Origin: Verrucomicrobiia bacterium
GTDB lineage: Bacteria; Verrucomicrobiota; Verrucomicrobiia; Limisphaerales; UBA1319
NCBI GenBank assembly: GCA_017880715.1
Contig: JADGRT010000156.1
Location: forward strand, 1-6,975
Direction of reading: 5' to 3'
DNA: 6,975 nt
A model generated the notes under the pieces. It was given only the letters and a program-made list of their open reading frames with translations, had not been told where the DNA came from and searched no databases. A program made the position numbers and the translations under genes. Shown here piece after piece: positions 1 to 6,263 of this stretch (the stretch's first letter is position 1; each line of letters starts with the position of its first letter).

Positions 1-651
1 GTTCAGGTTTTGGTTGTGGTCCTTTTTGCCATTGCCTCGCAGATGCGCGGAGTATCCCTCTCTCCCGAAGCGATGGCCACGGATGGACTGGTTCTGGCGT
101 TGGCCACCTGCGGCTCGGCTCCGGTAGCCGTCCTGATGTCCCTGTTGTTTGTGCATATCCGGCGCGGTTGCACCATCCAGGACTACCTCGGCTTAAGCTG
201 GCCGGAACCTCGATTATTCCGATACAGTTGCCTCGCCATCCTGGTGCTCATCTTGATGTCAGACGGGCTGACGGCGCTGTTGGGACGCCCGATTGTGCCG
301 GAGTTCATGACCCAGATCTATAACACGGCCCGCTTCGCGCCAATGCTCTGGATGGCGTTGATCGTAGCGGCTCCGCTGTCCGAGGAATTCCTGTTTCGCG
401 GCTTCCTTTACCAAGGGCTCTCGCAATCACCGATCGGTCCGCCGGGTGCGATCGTGACCGCTTCGCTCGTCTGGGCGGCGATCCACACCCAGTACGACCT
501 TTATGGCATGCTCAGCATTTTTGTCAGCGGACTGCTTCTGGGCTTTGCGCGTTGGAAAACGGGCTCGTTGTATCCTCCCATTGTGATGCACGCCCTGATG
601 AACGTCATTGCCACAGTGGAGGTCATCGGCCAGTCCTATTACCTGCGTTGA
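1..651 (+). CDS. CPBP-family intramembrane metalloprotease, 5'-partial (Abi/CAAX-protease type)
   Basis: This is a multi-pass membrane protein of the CPBP (CAAX protease and bacteriocin-processing) family; such proteins cleave or process substrates within the membrane. Counting residues from the TTG codon at position 10, the family motifs are present in order: the EExxxR motif (SEEFLFRG, Glu125-Glu126, Arg130), a second-motif histidine (His159 in WAAIHTQ), and the HxxxN-type third motif (His194, Asn198 in HALMN). These are the expected metal-binding and catalytic residues, so the protein looks active. Hydrophobic stretches lie at about 27-50, 72-92, 110-122, 146-158 and 164-180. The frame is open from base 1 and no ribosome binding site precedes the TTG, so the true start is probably outside the window. 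The substrate cannot be told from sequence; roles in the family range from prenyl-protein processing to bacteriocin self-immunity. It converges on the transketolase gene with one base between the stop codons. Family assignment is firm, function open. Confidence 0.88.
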   Translation, partial: VQVLVVVLFAIASQMRGVSLSPEAMATDGLVLALATCGSAPVAVLMSLLFVHIRRGCTIQDYLGLSWPEPRLFRYSCLAILVLILMSDGLTALLGRPIVPEFMTQIYNTARFAPMLWMALIVAAPLSEEFLFRGFLYQGLSQSPIGPPGAIVTASLVWAAIHTQYDLYGMLSIFVSGLLLGFARWKTGSLYPPIVMHALMNVIATVEVIGQSYYLR

Positions 652-662
652 ATCACTTCAAC
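647..662. terminator. small hairpin spanning both convergent stop codons (possible weak bidirectional terminator)
   Basis: GTTGAA (647-652), a four-base loop TCAC (653-656) and TTCAAC (657-662) form a perfect 6-bp stem. It contains the protease stop (649-651) and the transketolase stop (653-655 on the minus strand). The symmetry would give the same stem in either transcript. It is AT-rich, short and has no U-tract, so intrinsic termination would be weak. It may be partly a coincidence of two stop codons facing each other. Confidence 0.25.
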
Positions 663-2728
663 AACGCCTCGGTAGCTTCCACCAGCTTGGCCGCGGTCTG
701 GCCGTATTTCTCGTAAAGCTGGTCGGCCAGGTAGGCTGATTGACCGAACTCGCCGGGGATGCCCAGCGATTTCATCCGGAAGCCGATCCCCGCCTGGCCC
801 AGCGCATGCGCTACCAGAGAGCCCATGCCACCTATGAGCTGGTGATCCTCGATGGTAATCACCCGGCCACCCGTGGCTTGCACCGCGGCGCCGATGGTCG
901 CCAGGTCCACCTGGTTGATGAACGGATTGCTGATGACATTGGCGCTGAGCCCCTTTTCCTTGAGCAGGCGTCCGGCCGCAACCGCCTTGCCCAGCAGCGG
1001 ACCGCAGGCAATAATCGTCACATCCTGACCCTGGCTGAGCAGTTGGGCCTTGCCCCATTCGTATTTCGCACCTTCCACCCAATAAACGGGATAACCTTCC
1101 CGACCGACGAAGAAAACGACCGACTCGCCGTTCTCGCCGCGCTGGCGAGCTTCGGCCAGGCGCTGCACCGCCTGGAACATGAGTGACTCGGCTTCGTTCG
1201 CGCACGACGGGGCGATCACCACTGTGTGCGGAATGGCGCTGGTGGCGGCAAAATAGGTCGTGGCCTGGTGTGACGCGCCATCCGCCGCATCCTGTAATCC
1301 GACGTGTGAAAAGATCGCAATCACGGGCGCCTGAGACAACGCCGCCATCGTCAGCGGCAAGTTGCCCTTGGTAACACCAAACTGGCCGAACGTATCCACC
1401 ACCGGAATGTATCCGGCTTTGGCAAACCCGGCGGCGGCGCTGACCATGTTAGCCTCTGCAATACCGACATCGACAAACCGGTCGGGGAAACTCTTTTGGA
1501 ACGTGCTCATGCCCGTGGAACCCGGCACGTCCGAAGTAATGGAATACACCGGGTAACCAGCCTGAGCGGCCTTGATCGCGCCTTGAGCTAGTCCCGATTG
1601 AATTTTGTCCTTCTTCACCGCCGGTGCCGGAGCGGGAGTTGCGGCAACCGCGGCCGCTTTCGCTTGCTTGGCTGCCTCCTTCTGCTCCCAATCGGCACGC
1701 AAAGCCTGCGCCCAGGCGGCCAATTCCCGGGGCGGTTTGCCCTTATAGATTTCGCTGACGAACTCGACGATTTTTTCGCCGTTGTGCAACGGGAATCCGT
1801 GGCCGCCCGAAGCGCTCTGTTCGGTCGCCTTGACACTGTAGCCCTTGATGGTCTTGACCAGCAAGCAAACCGGCTGATTCGGATTAGTCTTGGCGGCAGC
1901 GGCGCCCTTTTCGACGGCCAGATAGACCGAGCGGAGATTGTGGCCCTTGGCCACGCGAATCACCTTCCAGCCCAATTTCTCCATCGCGGCGAAGGACGGG
2001 GCCATGCTGAACGAATCGACGCTGATGCGGCCCGAGAGCTTGGTGTCATTGTCCGAGATCACCAGCAAGAAGGGGTTTACGCGACCTTTCGCGGCCAGAC
2101 CCGGAATCGCTGCAAACGCCTCCTTCGCTTCGCCTTCCATGGAAGCGCCATCGGACACCACGCAAATCGTAGTGCGATCGCGCCCGGCCACCTTGTCCGC
2201 CATGGCCATGCCCTGGGCCTGAGGCAACGCGGAACCCAGCGGACCATTGCTCAATAGCACCCCTTGGGGATTGAGATGCGATTCGCCATGGCCGGTCAAC
2301 TTGCTCTGAATACTGCGAAACCCTTTGAGGTCTTCGAAGGTCATGCCGTCGAAAGCGTAGTTGGCGCGGAGCGCGTAAATACCGTTCTCGGCATGACCGG
2401 CGTCGTTCACGAAATTGTAGGCGTCAAACCATGGGCGGCTGGTTTCCGAAAACATAAGGCCATGGACGGCGGCCATGATTTCGGCAAAGGCGGCCGGACC
2501 GCCCCAGTGACAGGCCGCACCTCCGTTGACCGCATGCACGTCCATTAAGGCCACCAGCGCGCGGGTGGTGCGAGGATCGCCAAGCACGACCTTCTGCCCT
2601 TGGGAATTGGTAACCGAAACCCGATATCGCGGCGGCTGGGCGGGCGTGCCCGCCAGCTTGGAGGTCAAAGCCAAGGGGGTCAAAGCCGGCGCTTCGACCG
2701 CTTTCACTATAGATTTATCTTCACCCAT
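653..2728 (-). CDS. tkt: transketolase (divergent, single-chain, 691 aa)
   Basis: This is a thiamine-diphosphate enzyme expected to move two-carbon ketol units between sugar phosphates in the cytoplasmic pentose phosphate pathway. The length is typical of a complete transketolase. The N-terminal domain (about 50-330) carries CHWGGPAAFAEI (73-84, matching the GHPGGPxGxAEI region), GHAENGIYAL (111-120), SNGPLGSA (160-167), a diphosphate/metal motif SDGASMEGE (192-200) ending in DND (226-228), and GGHGFPL (308-314). An Ala/Lys/Pro-rich linker follows (about 350-375). The second half has VGIAEANM (421-428), where Glu425 is the expected cofactor-activating glutamate, DGASHQ (483-488), and a C-terminal transketolase domain (about 555-691). 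The motif normally written GDG reads SDG here. The ATG at 2728 is chosen because it gives a full-length protein, though no clear Shine-Dalgarno sequence precedes it. It stands alone on this strand. A related ketoacid or DXS-like specificity is not excluded; the symbol is by family only. Confidence 0.9.
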   Translation of the reverse strand: MGEDKSIVKAVEAPALTPLALTSKLAGTPAQPPRYRVSVTNSQGQKVVLGDPRTTRALVALMDVHAVNGGAACHWGGPAAFAEIMAAVHGLMFSETSRPWFDAYNFVNDAGHAENGIYALRANYAFDGMTFEDLKGFRSIQSKLTGHGESHLNPQGVLLSNGPLGSALPQAQGMAMADKVAGRDRTTICVVSDGASMEGEAKEAFAAIPGLAAKGRVNPFLLVISDNDTKLSGRISVDSFSMAPSFAAMEKLGWKVIRVAKGHNLRSVYLAVEKGAAAAKTNPNQPVCLLVKTIKGYSVKATEQSASGGHGFPLHNGEKIVEFVSEIYKGKPPRELAAWAQALRADWEQKEAAKQAKAAAVAATPAPAPAVKKDKIQSGLAQGAIKAAQAGYPVYSITSDVPGSTGMSTFQKSFPDRFVDVGIAEANMVSAAAGFAKAGYIPVVDTFGQFGVTKGNLPLTMAALSQAPVIAIFSHVGLQDAADGASHQATTYFAATSAIPHTVVIAPSCANEAESLMFQAVQRLAEARQRGENGESVVFFVGREGYPVYWVEGAKYEWGKAQLLSQGQDVTIIACGPLLGKAVAAGRLLKEKGLSANVISNPFINQVDLATIGAAVQATGGRVITIEDHQLIGGMGSLVAHALGQAGIGFRMKSLGIPGEFGQSAYLADQLYEKYGQTAAKLVEATEALLK

Positions 2729-2745
2729 ACGATCGCCAATGTTTT

Positions 2746-2761
2746 CGTTTTAATTAAAACG
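2746..2761. promoter_or_regulatory. perfect 16-bp AT-rich palindrome upstream of transketolase (candidate operator)
   Basis: CGTTTTAATTAAAACG is its own reverse complement over all 16 bases and stops abruptly at both ends. It lies 17 bases upstream of the transketolase ATG, in DNA much richer in A/T than its surroundings. A dimeric repressor or activator site overlapping the promoter would fit. No matching -35/-10 pair with good spacing could be picked out on the minus strand, so the promoter itself is not assigned. Confidence 0.4.
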
Positions 2762-3062
2762 TAGTTTGTAACGGCCAAGGGCGGGATGCGCAAGAAAACT
2801 CGTTGGAAGATAAGCGCGCTGTGCGGGTGCGTGCCCAGGGAGACGTCCAAGGACGAGCGGATTCTCAGAGCCTGTTTGAAAAGTAGGAGTCCCAATCAAA
2901 ACCGGTGCCCCGTTTGGGCACTATTTGGCGGACGCTGATCTCGTGCCCGCGCTTTGCCTTCAAGTCCCATTCCACCTCGAAGCAAGCCAGGATGCTTCCG
3001 GCAAACTTGTCGCGTGGTTGCCACTCAGGCGCCTTAGATTCGACTTTTTTCCCCGGACGAGC

Positions 3063-3092
3063 TTGTTGCAGTCCTCCAACGAAGCTGATAAA
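3063..3092 (+). promoter_or_regulatory. weak candidate promoter for the channel gene
   Basis: TTGTTG (3063-3068) and GATAAA (3087-3092) are separated by 18 bases and match the sigma-70 consensus at three and four of six positions. If used, transcription would begin within a few bases of the ATG at 3102, giving a nearly leaderless message. This would fit the absence of a Shine-Dalgarno sequence there. Such matches occur by chance, so this is a suggestion only. Confidence 0.2.
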
Positions 3093-3101
3093 ACAGAGTC
3101 G

Positions 3102-4652
3102 ATGACAACACTGGCCGCGTGGACCCTGATACAGGATGGGGCGCCCATCAACCTGAGCGACACCCTGATCAGGCTGGGCTTGATCCTGGCGATTTACCTG
3201 GTCTTTACCCTGACCCAACGGTTCCTGATCCGCAGCCAACTGGTCCAGAGCGTCGGACTGCAATTGAATCTGCTGGTGCTGGTTTTACTGGTGATCCTTT
3301 GTCTGGAACCGCTCCTCGCTCGGATGAAGAGCCAGGTCGGAAGCGCGATCATGGCGTCCGCCGCTTTTTTGGGAGTGGCCATCGGGCTCAAACTGGTGGA
3401 CGTGGTGCTTTTTGAGTGGGTGGCGCGATGGCGCCAGCGGCCGCCCGTGCCGTTGGTAGTGCGCGATATTGCCCGGTGGGGTGTTGGGTTGGTGGCCCTG
3501 GTATTGATCGTGCATGTTTTTTTCCCCGAGCTAAACCTGAACGTGCTGACCGTATCCTCGTTGGTGGTGGGTTACATTGTGGGAAATGCCACGCAAGATA
3601 CGTTGGGCAACCTAGTTGCCGGGCTGGCGCTAAACACGGAACGGCCCTTCCAGATTGGCGATTGGGTGACCGTGGGGGGGCATGTCGGCATGATTGTGGA
3701 CACCACCTGGCGGGCCACCCGCCTGCGCACCAAGAACGAAGACTACATCGTGATCCCCAATGCCTCAATCGCCAAGGAATCCATTATCAACTACTCGCGT
3801 CCCACCGCCAAACACGGCTGCCATCTCTCGATTGGCGTAAGCTATGACACCCCTCCCAACCGGGCGCGCCAGGTCATCCTGGACGTGCTGCGCGAAACAC
3901 CCCGGGTCTGTTCGGAACCAGCGCCGGTGGTTTTTCTGGTCAATTACGGCGACTTCGCCATTAATTTTACCATCAAGTTGTTCATCGATGATTACGCCAT
4001 CATCGACATCGTTCAAAGCGACGTCATGGATCGCCTCTGGTATGCCTTTCGGCGCGAGGGTATTTCCATCCCGTTCCCGGTGCGGGATATGCGCCAGCGC
4101 GACGCGATGGCTGACGAAGAGGCGCAGCGGCTTGCGGAACGAAAAGCCATTCGGCACCTTTTGTCCGGAGTGGACATGTTTCAGTCCCTTTCGCTCGAGG
4201 AGATGAACCGCTTGGTGGACGAGGCGAAGTTCAAGTTGTTTGCCGCCGGGGAGAATTTGTGCCGACAGGGTGAAGCGGGTGATTCCTTCTATATCATCAG
4301 CCGGGGTCGGGTTGCGGTGTTGATGAGCGGGGCCGGCCGGCAACCGGTGGTCGTGGCACATACGGATAGCGGCGGCTTTTTTGGCGAGATGTCGCTGCTT
4401 ACCGGCGAGCCGCGTTCGGGAACGGTGTGTGCCGAAACGGATGTTGAAGTGCTCTGCGTGGCAAAACAGGACTTCGCCGGGCTGCTGCAGGCGAATGAAG
4501 GCCTGGCGGGAAAGATCGCGTCCGTTTTGGAGGAAAGGCTGGCCGAGCGCCAGAACCTCAGAACGGCTTTTGCCAACCAGGAAACCAACCCCGAAATTCG
4601 CACCGACCTGGCGACCCGGATCCGCCGTTTCTTTGGTCTCGGCCAAGCTTAA
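3102..4652 (+). CDS. MscS-family mechanosensitive channel with C-terminal cyclic-nucleotide-binding domain (bCNG type)
   Basis: This 516-residue protein should form a homomeric inner-membrane channel whose opening is controlled by a cyclic nucleotide. Membrane segments lie at about 20-41, 53-71, 82-104 and 125-142. They are followed by the MscS pore helix and its continuation (about 147-180, Gly/Ala-rich, GYIVGNATQDTLGNLVAGLA) and the conserved RPFQIGDWVTVGG (181-193). The cytoplasmic MscS beta and C-terminal domains run to about 330. A charged linker leads to a cNMP-binding fold (about 353-475). Its phosphate-binding cassette is at 425-444, with FGE (Glu429) and the Arg438-Ser439 pair, which resembles the CRP cassette, so ligand binding looks intact. 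This architecture is known as the bacterial cyclic-nucleotide-gated subgroup of the MscS superfamily, whose members respond weakly or not at all to tension. The ATG at 3102 is preferred because the 59 upstream in-frame codons (from TTG 2925) lack domain character. No strong ribosome binding site is visible. The ligand (cAMP or cGMP) is unknown. Confidence 0.92.
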   Translation: MTTLAAWTLIQDGAPINLSDTLIRLGLILAIYLVFTLTQRFLIRSQLVQSVGLQLNLLVLVLLVILCLEPLLARMKSQVGSAIMASAAFLGVAIGLKLVDVVLFEWVARWRQRPPVPLVVRDIARWGVGLVALVLIVHVFFPELNLNVLTVSSLVVGYIVGNATQDTLGNLVAGLALNTERPFQIGDWVTVGGHVGMIVDTTWRATRLRTKNEDYIVIPNASIAKESIINYSRPTAKHGCHLSIGVSYDTPPNRARQVILDVLRETPRVCSEPAPVVFLVNYGDFAINFTIKLFIDDYAIIDIVQSDVMDRLWYAFRREGISIPFPVRDMRQRDAMADEEAQRLAERKAIRHLLSGVDMFQSLSLEEMNRLVDEAKFKLFAAGENLCRQGEAGDSFYIISRGRVAVLMSGAGRQPVVVAHTDSGGFFGEMSLLTGEPRSGTVCAETDVEVLCVAKQDFAGLLQANEGLAGKIASVLEERLAERQNLRTAFANQETNPEIRTDLATRIRRFFGLGQA

Positions 4653-4809
4653 GCGCTGGTGGAGAAGCAGGGGCCATGTTTGTTTGCCGACTTGCGTCCG
4701 CCATAACTGTTTTCCATGTTTTCGTTGAACTCCAGACCATCCCCATGTTACTGTTTCTCAACCGGCCGGCGATTTCCGGCGGCAACCATCAACCCCTTCG
4801 GGAGTACGA
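4653..4809 (+). other. leader/intergenic region upstream of the SH3b-M48-CHASE2 operon
   Basis: These 157 bases separate the channel gene from the next operon. CCATGTT occurs three times, at 4674-4680, 4714-4720 and 4743-4749. A 45-codon open frame begins at ATG 4676 and ends at TGA 4811-4813, overlapping the SH3b start codon. A 5-bp GC stem (GCCGG 4765-4769 with CCGGC 4776-4780) has no T-run after it, so no convincing terminator for the channel gene is seen. Loose -35-like hexamers are present (for example TTGCGT 17 bases upstream of CATGTT), but none is good enough to call a promoter. The composition is less GC-rich than the flanking genes, as expected for a control region. Confidence 0.45.
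4800..4804 (+). promoter_or_regulatory. ribosome binding site of the SH3b gene
   Basis: GGGAG ends five bases before the ATG at 4810. The spacing is good and supports this ATG as the start of the secreted SH3b protein, directly ahead of its signal peptide. Confidence 0.6.
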
Positions 4810-5304
4810 ATGAAACGACTTAGCAAATACTGGTTTAGTCTGGCCTTGATCGTGATCGCCGCCGCGGCCTTCGCCGCCGCACCGGTCGCGATGAGCGTGC
4901 AGGTCAAAAATGGGCAATTGCGCGCCACCCCCTCGTTCCTGGGACAACTGGTCGCACCGCTAAACTATGGGGATCGCCTGCAAGTTCTCGAACAGCAAGG
5001 CGACTGGTCCAAGGTTACCGCGCCCGATGGCAAGAGCGGTTGGGTTCACACCTCCGCCCTCACCAAGAAAAAGATCGTGATGAAGGCTGGTTCCGACACG
5101 GTCCAGACCGGGGCGTCAGGAGATGAGCTCGCCCTTGCGGGAAAGGGATTCAACTCCGACGTCGAAGCGGACTTCAAGGCGAAGAACCGGAACATCGATT
5201 TCACCTGGGTGGACAAGATGGAAAAGATCAAAGTAGCGTCGGAAGCGATGCAGAAATTCCTGACCGAAGGCGGCATTCAGCCCGTGGAAGGAGGCAAGCC
5301 ATGA
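4810..5304 (+). CDS. secreted SH3b-domain protein
   Basis: This is a 164-residue exported protein. A signal peptide covers about 1-24 (basic MKRLSK start, hydrophobic core, AFA-type cleavage site). A bacterial SH3 domain follows at about 28-84, recognisable by the QLRATPS segment near its start, the GDRLQVLEQQGDWSKV core (54-69) and the DGKSGWVHTSAL end (73-84). SH3b domains bind peptidoglycan or peptide ligands in the envelope. The C-terminal half (about 103-155, ELALAGKGFN then WVDKMEKI and a helical end at QKFL) is not a domain I can name, but its regular, charged helical look suggests a conserved structured region. The gene overlaps the M48 protease by the four bases ATGA, so the two are probably made in step and may work together, for example as adaptor and protease. 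The exact ligand is unknown. Confidence 0.85.
   Translation: MKRLSKYWFSLALIVIAAAAFAAAPVAMSVQVKNGQLRATPSFLGQLVAPLNYGDRLQVLEQQGDWSKVTAPDGKSGWVHTSALTKKKIVMKAGSDTVQTGASGDELALAGKGFNSDVEADFKAKNRNIDFTWVDKMEKIKVASEAMQKFLTEGGIQPVEGGKP
5288..5294 (+). promoter_or_regulatory. strong Shine-Dalgarno site of the M48 gene
   Basis: AAGGAGG lies six bases before the ATG at 5301, inside the end of the SH3b gene. It is close to the ideal anti-16S sequence and is the strongest ribosome binding site in the window. It indicates that the protease is well translated, with its start codon overlapping the upstream stop codon. Confidence 0.8.
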
Positions 5305-6221
5305 AGACCACCACGCCTTCCCGCTTAAGCCTAATCCCAACCCTTGCCGCCGGAGCGTTGGTGCTCTGCGTGGGCGGCTGTTCGACCGTGACCCAAGTGG
5401 GCACTAGTTTGGGCCAGGCGACCGGCTTCGTCAGCGCCGACCAAGCCGCATCCATAAATAAGAGCGCCCAAGCGATCGAGAAGACGTTCCAAGACATCAC
5501 CCCGGAACAGGAATATTACATTGGACGCTCCGTGGCGGCCACCGTGCTGTCCACCTACCGGCCCTTCGACCAGCAACAGGCCAACGCTTACCTCAACCTG
5601 CTCGGACAGACCGTGGCCCAATTCTCGGCCAAGCCCGAAACCTTCGGCGGCTATCACCTGCTCCTGCTCGATACCGACGAGGTCAACGCGTTTGCCGCCC
5701 CCGGCGGATTAATCATGATTTCCCGGGGCATGGTGCGGTGCTGCCACAGCGAAGACGAATTGGTTGCGGTTCTGGCCCACGAAATCAGCCACGTCACTCT
5801 ACAGCACGGACTCAAGGCGATCCGCAAAGGCCGCCTGACTTCGGCGCTAACCACGTTGGGGATGGCCGCCGGCAAAACGCTGGGGGGTGAACAGCTCGGC
5901 CAGGTCACGGAAGTTTTCGAGGGCAGCATCAGCGATATCACCTCGACGATGATGAACAACGGTTATTCGCGCACCACCGAGTTCGAAGCGGACAAAGGAG
6001 CGGTGGCGATCATGAAGAAACTCGGCTACTCACCGACGGCGCTGGTGACCATGCTTGAACAGATGCAAAAGCAGCTTAAACCTGGCGGGCAGGGTTTTGC
6101 CAAAACGCATCCGTCACCAGAGGTCCGCATTGCGGAGTTGAAAAAACTGGTGGGGACCGCTCCTACCCCGGTCTCGGCAGCGCGCCAACGGCGCTTCCAA
6201 GAAACCATGGGAAGCATTTAG
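5301..6221 (+). CDS. M48-family metalloprotease, predicted lipoprotein
   Basis: This 306-residue zinc endopeptidase is probably anchored to a membrane facing the periplasm. The N-terminus has a lipoprotein signal with a lipobox-like VGGC (Cys27 lipidated, followed by Ser28). The protease domain (about 65-285) contains NAFAAPGGLIMISRGM (129-144), the HEISH zinc motif (His160, Glu161, His164) and the downstream SRTTEFEAD (223-231), where Glu227 is the expected third zinc ligand. It ends with THPSPEVRI (269-277), typical of the family. All catalytic residues are present. It resembles the short, TPR-less M48 lipoproteins of the LoiP/YcaL type rather than BepA, which has a long TPR tail. Relatives act in quality control of outer-membrane proteins; that role here is inferred. 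Translational coupling to the SH3b gene, and a CHASE2 gene 42 bases downstream with no terminator between, suggest one transcript. Confidence 0.92.
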   Translation: MKTTTPSRLSLIPTLAAGALVLCVGGCSTVTQVGTSLGQATGFVSADQAASINKSAQAIEKTFQDITPEQEYYIGRSVAATVLSTYRPFDQQQANAYLNLLGQTVAQFSAKPETFGGYHLLLLDTDEVNAFAAPGGLIMISRGMVRCCHSEDELVAVLAHEISHVTLQHGLKAIRKGRLTSALTTLGMAAGKTLGGEQLGQVTEVFEGSISDITSTMMNNGYSRTTEFEADKGAVAIMKKLGYSPTALVTMLEQMQKQLKPGGQGFAKTHPSPEVRIAELKKLVGTAPTPVSAARQRRFQETMGSI

Positions 6222-6263
6222 GGCGCTCCACCCGGATCAGGCATTCCTGCTAAGGCCCCAAGC

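Larger units (their letters stand above)
2729..3101. other. divergent intergenic region between transketolase and channel genes
   Basis: About 370 bases separate two genes that point away from each other, so promoters for both are expected here. Visible content includes the 16-bp palindrome near the transketolase start, a short inverted repeat CGTCC-AA-GGACG at 2844-2855, and a 6-bp stem-loop GTGCCC/GGGCAC at 2905-2921. From 2865 to about 3032 the minus strand has an open, coding-looking frame ending in a stop at 2865-2867, but no credible start or recognised family. The plus strand is also open in the channel frame from a TTG at 2925. At most one of these can be coding, and neither is called as a gene. 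The 2865-3032 stretch could be a gene remnant or a dispersed repeat. Confidence 0.5.

Noticed and set aside
639..1205. 188-codon minus-strand frame overlapping the transketolase end
   Set aside because: It is the same strand in a shifted frame; its Gly/Arg/Ser-rich product is typical of a wrong-frame reading of a GC-rich gene.
1598..2257. 219-codon open frame on the plus strand, with smaller ones at 740-1186 and 2264-2548
   Set aside because: They are antisense to the transketolase, whose motifs run through the whole stretch. Long antisense frames are expected in GC-rich genes.
2868..2884. GAGCCTGTTTGAAAAG, which looks like the end of some IS elements
   Set aside because: No matching inverted copy, target duplication or transposase fragment was found in the window; the resemblance alone is too weak.
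2905..2921. Stem-loop GTGCCC-CGTTT-GGGCAC as a terminator
   Set aside because: It lies between divergent genes, where no transcript needs to end, has only six pairs and lacks a proper T-run.
3765..4646. 293-codon open frame on the minus strand
   Set aside because: It lies entirely opposite the MscS/cNMP-binding channel gene, whose domains are unmistakable; the antisense product has no recognisable domain.
4765..4780. GC stem GCCGG/CCGGC as terminator of the channel gene
   Set aside because: There are only five pairs, no T-tract follows, and it sits just upstream of the next gene's ribosome binding site.
5331..5657. Minus-strand frames opposite the M48 gene
   Set aside because: The plus strand carries the lipoprotein signal and the complete zinc-protease motif set; the antisense frames have no domain features.
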